From the NCBI GenBank assembly GCA_001751225.1, contig MAXT01000419.1, forward strand, positions 3,489 to 10,306: a stretch of DNA of 6,818 nucleotides. Reading direction: 5' to 3'. This DNA comes from Desulfuromonadales bacterium C00003107. GTDB taxonomy: Bacteria; Desulfobacterota; Desulfuromonadia; Desulfuromonadales; Syntrophotaleaceae. This document shows, in pieces, positions 4,332-6,818 of the stretch (its first letter is position 1; each line of letters opens with the position of its first letter). Made by a program: the position numbers and the translations under genes. The notes below the pieces were generated by a model. That model saw only the letters and a program-made list of their open reading frames with translations, did not search any database and was not told the origin of the DNA.

Positions 4332-6254
4332 TTACCCGGTTGTGGGCGTAGGGAAAGCAGTACTTGTGGGAATAGGTGTGGGCGTCCGCCAGCGCCACCA
4401 CCAAGAAGTCGGTGTGGGTCGCGGTGTCCGCGTGGGCGTCGGGGTTGGTGTCTTGAAGGGAGTTGGTGTGATGATGGCTGAGTTGGGATAAAGCTCGAGC
4501 ATCGCTTCCATCCAATTTCGATGATCTCGATACACAAATTCGTTGAATCTCGCTCCATGATAGTAGGTTCGCCAATTCGGCAATGCTGGAACGCGTTCGA
4601 AGCCGTAATCCGCTGCCAGTTGGGTGAAATCAACGTAGTATCCCGGAGGAATATTCTCTTTGATTCTCCCGCCCTGGTCATAGAATCGAGGGGCACCTTC
4701 ATAACGGACCTGGAAATCCCAACTGGGCGTCCGCAGCGGCTCTCCTTGAGAACCATCCTGCTCTGCAGAACGAACATAGACTCTCCAATACGTCTGACCC
4801 CCAAAATCCTCGCGCACCATCTCGATCCATCCGGCTTGGACCGCGGCCTGGCTGAAGGCGAAAGCCCGTCCGGTGAAAAGCCAATCGTCATAAGATAAAC
4901 CGGGTGGAAGCGGGTCATTTATTCCCACAAAAGCATGCTCTAAAGTGGATAGAAAATCCCATCCGAGATCGGCTGCCACGCGTGCGCGCAGAGCATTGAA
5001 GGCTTCATCGACTGCATCAGAGAGAGATGCGTTGGGTGCGATCACTCCAGGAATGGGAGCAAGTGATAGACGGTCGATAGTTGCGTCCGAAGAAGTTAGT
5101 TCGATCCTATAAAGAGGGGGGGGCTCCGCTTCATCGTCTCCCAATTGATATGCCGCTGCAGGCAAACCTTCCGCCGTCCAAAAAAGATCCTCAATATTAA
5201 AATGAATCGGGAGTCCCGGCGGCTGCCCTCCATTATAGGCATAGGTGACCAGCCATCGTTTATAGGGATCCTCAAGAACAGCAATCAGCGCCTTTCCATC
5301 AGGAGACCAGCGCACACCATGTCCTTGCCCATTAGGTGAGGATGGAAGTTCGCCTTCAATTTCCTCGATCAAGATCTCCTCAAAGCCTATCCGCTCGATT
5401 GAGTAAGCCAACAGGCTACCTTGCGGATTATAAGCAGGGTCACTCTCAACCAACTCGATCGTGTGAGTTAGATTAACAAAGCGTTCATCCGGCTGATCCA
5501 ACTTAGCGATGAACACATCTGGTGAGCCATCACGATCCGAAATGAAAGCGATCCGTCGGCCTCCTGCATCCCAATCGGGAGAATTATCGTTCGCAGGATG
5601 ATTTGTTAACTGGATCACACCTTCATCATCCATAACCGGCAGGATGTAAATGTCAAAATCACCATCGTAATTCGCTTCATAGGCAATCCAACGGCCATCC
5701 GGTGACCAGGTTGGGCTGCCTTCGAAACTCGGGGTTTCCGTTAACTGTCGTAAATTCCCAGAGTTTAGATCCAGCAGATAGAGATCCCAGTAGAGTCCGC
5801 GGTTTGAAGTGAAAGCAAGCATTCCCTCCTCCGCATTGAACGCCGGGTTCCGATCGTCCCATTCGCCAAATGTGATCTGTACAGGCTCAGCATCTCCAAT
5901 AACGTATGCCCATATATGGCTGCGCGCCTGCGTTCGAGCTGTGAAAAAGACCGTGCCCTGCGCTGCGTTATCCATTGAGCTTGCAGTAGATGCAGCTGAT
6001 GGGGATTCCTGAATATTCCCTGAGCTCGTTGTTGGCGCGACTGCCAGCGATGTGGTCAGTGCAGAGAGCGTAGACTCCTGTGGACCAGGCTGTCCGGGCT
6101 GGCGAAGTTGCAAGCTATACCATCCCAGAAACACAACGGCGACGATAACGACCACCAAGAAAATCCGGTAAACCCAGATTCTCACCGGCTGACGTTTTCC
6201 GTTTTTCTCTTTGGATTGTATTGGATCGTCAGACATGCCAACGTGCCTCACCAT
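4332..6254 (-). CDS. Membrane-anchored TolB/PD40 beta-propeller protein with C-terminal Thr-Pro tail
   Basis: A 640-residue product. Basic residues 15-30 precede one hydrophobic segment at about 31-47 with no lipobox or clear cleavage site, so this is probably a signal anchor with the bulk outside. Residues 55-98 are a Ser/Thr/Ala linker. At about 100-400 there are PD40/WD40-like blades of the TolB type, best seen in EGSPTWSPDGRWIAYEAN, NSPDWDAGGRRIAFISDRDG and HGVRWSPDGKALIAV. At about 410-590 there is an aromatic-rich domain (AVDEAFNALRARVAADLGWD, then PPGYYVDFTQLAADYGFERV) that I know only from similar Chloroflexota proteins, without a function. From about 596 the tail is Thr-Pro repeats interrupted by SWWWRWR (617-623). 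The function is unknown; a surface or wall-associated binding role is inferred. Met7 (ATG 6236) is a rival start because GTGAGG lies upstream of it, while ATG 6254 has no clear ribosome site. It is transcribed alone, after a terminator and its own promoter. Confidence 0.87.
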   Translation of the reverse strand: MVRHVGMSDDPIQSKEKNGKRQPVRIWVYRIFLVVVIVAVVFLGWYSLQLRQPGQPGPQESTLSALTTSLAVAPTTSSGNIQESPSAASTASSMDNAAQGTVFFTARTQARSHIWAYVIGDAEPVQITFGEWDDRNPAFNAEEGMLAFTSNRGLYWDLYLLDLNSGNLRQLTETPSFEGSPTWSPDGRWIAYEANYDGDFDIYILPVMDDEGVIQLTNHPANDNSPDWDAGGRRIAFISDRDGSPDVFIAKLDQPDERFVNLTHTIELVESDPAYNPQGSLLAYSIERIGFEEILIEEIEGELPSSPNGQGHGVRWSPDGKALIAVLEDPYKRWLVTYAYNGGQPPGLPIHFNIEDLFWTAEGLPAAAYQLGDDEAEPPPLYRIELTSSDATIDRLSLAPIPGVIAPNASLSDAVDEAFNALRARVAADLGWDFLSTLEHAFVGINDPLPPGLSYDDWLFTGRAFAFSQAAVQAGWIEMVREDFGGQTYWRVYVRSAEQDGSQGEPLRTPSWDFQVRYEGAPRFYDQGGRIKENIPPGYYVDFTQLAADYGFERVPALPNWRTYYHGARFNEFVYRDHRNWMEAMLELYPNSAIITPTPFKTPTPTPTRTPRPTPTSWWWRWRTPTPIPTSTAFPTPTTG

Positions 6255-6314
6255 TGGAACCGATCATAACATCACGCGCACATGTTCACCAAGCATGCAA
6301 GCTCGATGCCAGAG

Positions 6315-6343
6315 TGTATAACAGTGAAAGTGATTATCGGCAA
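6315..6343 (-). promoter_or_regulatory. Sigma70-type promoter for the propeller gene
   Basis: On the minus strand TTGCCG (6343-6338) is followed, after exactly 17 nt, by TATACA (6320-6315). Transcription should begin near 6308, leaving a leader of about 55-70 nt before the ATG at 6254 or 6236. It lies just after the terminator of the upstream gene, which supports separate transcription. Confidence 0.6.
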
Positions 6344-6360
6344 ATGTGGAAAATTGGCTT

Positions 6361-6400
6361 AAAAAAAACGCCTGGGAGCCGACTTAGCGTCGGCTCCCAG
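6361..6400 (-). terminator. Strong intrinsic terminator for the ImmA/IrrE-like gene
   Basis: CTGGGAGCCGAC (6372-6383) and GTCGGCTCCCAG (6389-6400) form a perfect 12-bp GC-rich stem with a 5-nt loop. On the minus strand it is followed after 3 nt by eight T residues (complement of 6368-6361). It begins 36 nt after the TGA at 6436. The plus strand lacks a T run on the other side, so it acts in one direction. Confidence 0.93.
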
Positions 6401-6435
6401 TGCTTACCCCCTCCTATCCCCCTGTTGAGAGGGAT

Positions 6436-6818
6436 TCAATCAGCCCAGCGGACGGCAGCTATCTGTGGTGGAATTTGGAACCTATCTGCGAAACCTCGTT
6501 TTTTACCACCGTTTACTCGATACGCGTCGAGCAAGGCTTCTGGAATAAGGAGATGACGGGCGAAATACTCTGCTGATTCACGCAAGTTTGGCAGAAGGAG
6601 ATCAGGTAGCCCTAACGCACGACCGTGTTTGCTGGTGATTAATGCACTCAGCATTTCACGCGCTAGAGCAAATCGCCTTTCGTCCTGTTCCAGATCAATC
6701 CGTATGAAGATACTGCCGCGCCTACTCGGCGGGCGAGCGAATGTCGCATCCCACATATTGGAGTACATATCCACGACGCCGAAGTCCGCATCGAAGATGG
6801 GAGGAGGCTGCTTCAACA
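6436..6818 (-). CDS. ImmA/IrrE-like domain protein without the zinc motif, 5' end beyond window
   Basis: The frame enters from the right edge and ends with TGA at 6436, giving at least 126 residues. The TTG at 6816 is probably an internal Leu codon, since no ribosome site can be seen. The layout matches the ImmA/IrrE metallopeptidase family: strand FIRID, then DERRFALAREMLSAL where the family has RFTLAHELGHLLL, then RESAEYFARHLLIPEALL matching the E..AN.FA..LLMP helix, and a final FADRFQIPPQIAAVRW matching the family's end helices. Both histidines of HExxH are replaced (Arg and Ser), so zinc hydrolysis is unlikely although the Glu remains. Active members cleave phage or element repressors or act in DNA-damage responses. 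This one may be a non-catalytic sensor or partner. A diverged DNA-binding protein cannot be excluded, because the N-terminus is not seen. Confidence 0.65.
   Translation of the reverse strand, partial: LKQPPPIFDADFGVVDMYSNMWDATFARPPSRRGSIFIRIDLEQDERRFALAREMLSALITSKHGRALGLPDLLLPNLRESAEYFARHLLIPEALLDAYRVNGGKKRGFADRFQIPPQIAAVRWAD

Noticed and set aside
4298..4918. Minus-strand 206-codon frame and the plus-strand frame 4521-4898
   Set aside because: Both lie within the propeller gene. The first is a frame shadow kept open by the repetitive Thr-Pro coding region; the second is antisense.

Overview
The window looks like a chromosomal stretch of a free-living bacterium, most plausibly a Chloroflexota (Anaerolineae-type) member. 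That placement is inferred from three things: a large membrane-anchored PD40 propeller protein with a Thr-Pro tail, of a kind I associate with that phylum; a lipoprotein-type phosphate-binding protein with two fused domains; and intergenic repeats built on a TGTCATTCTGAG...GAAGAATCTC core. No marker gene proves it. Every gene I can support is on the minus strand, so the window reads from right to left. I see no gene on the plus strand, no RNA gene, no CRISPR array and no transposase.

Right end (6818-6255): the 3' part of an ImmA/IrrE-like protein whose HExxH zinc site is missing, followed by a strong intrinsic terminator and a good sigma70-type promoter for the next gene. Next (6254-4332): a 640-residue signal-anchored beta-propeller protein with a family-specific C-terminal domain and a Thr-Pro tail interrupted by a tryptophan cluster.

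Middle (4331-3158): about 1.2 kb without a convincing gene. It holds a cluster of REP-like elements in both orientations (about 4029-4237), a separate 14-bp inverted repeat (3456-3512) and a C9 tract.

Left part (3157-1): three genes in the order OmpR/PhoB-type response regulator, arsenate reductase (arsC, low-molecular-weight phosphatase fold), and a phosphate-binding lipoprotein (pstS) that runs off the left edge. They are separated by 350-nt and 300-nt gaps, so they need not form one transcript, but the content fits phosphate supply plus arsenate defence. Two of the three carry lesions. The regulator has a TGA exactly where its C-terminal wing should read Gly, with the rest of the wing still readable after it, and its receiver pocket is degenerate. 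The arsC gene has its start and catalytic P-loop in one frame and the rest in another, with a net loss of two bases, yet all three catalytic cysteines remain. The pstS gene is intact as far as seen and consists of two nearly identical phosphate-binding domains in tandem. Its open frame has no stop codon inside the window, so a caller that requires both ends would miss it.
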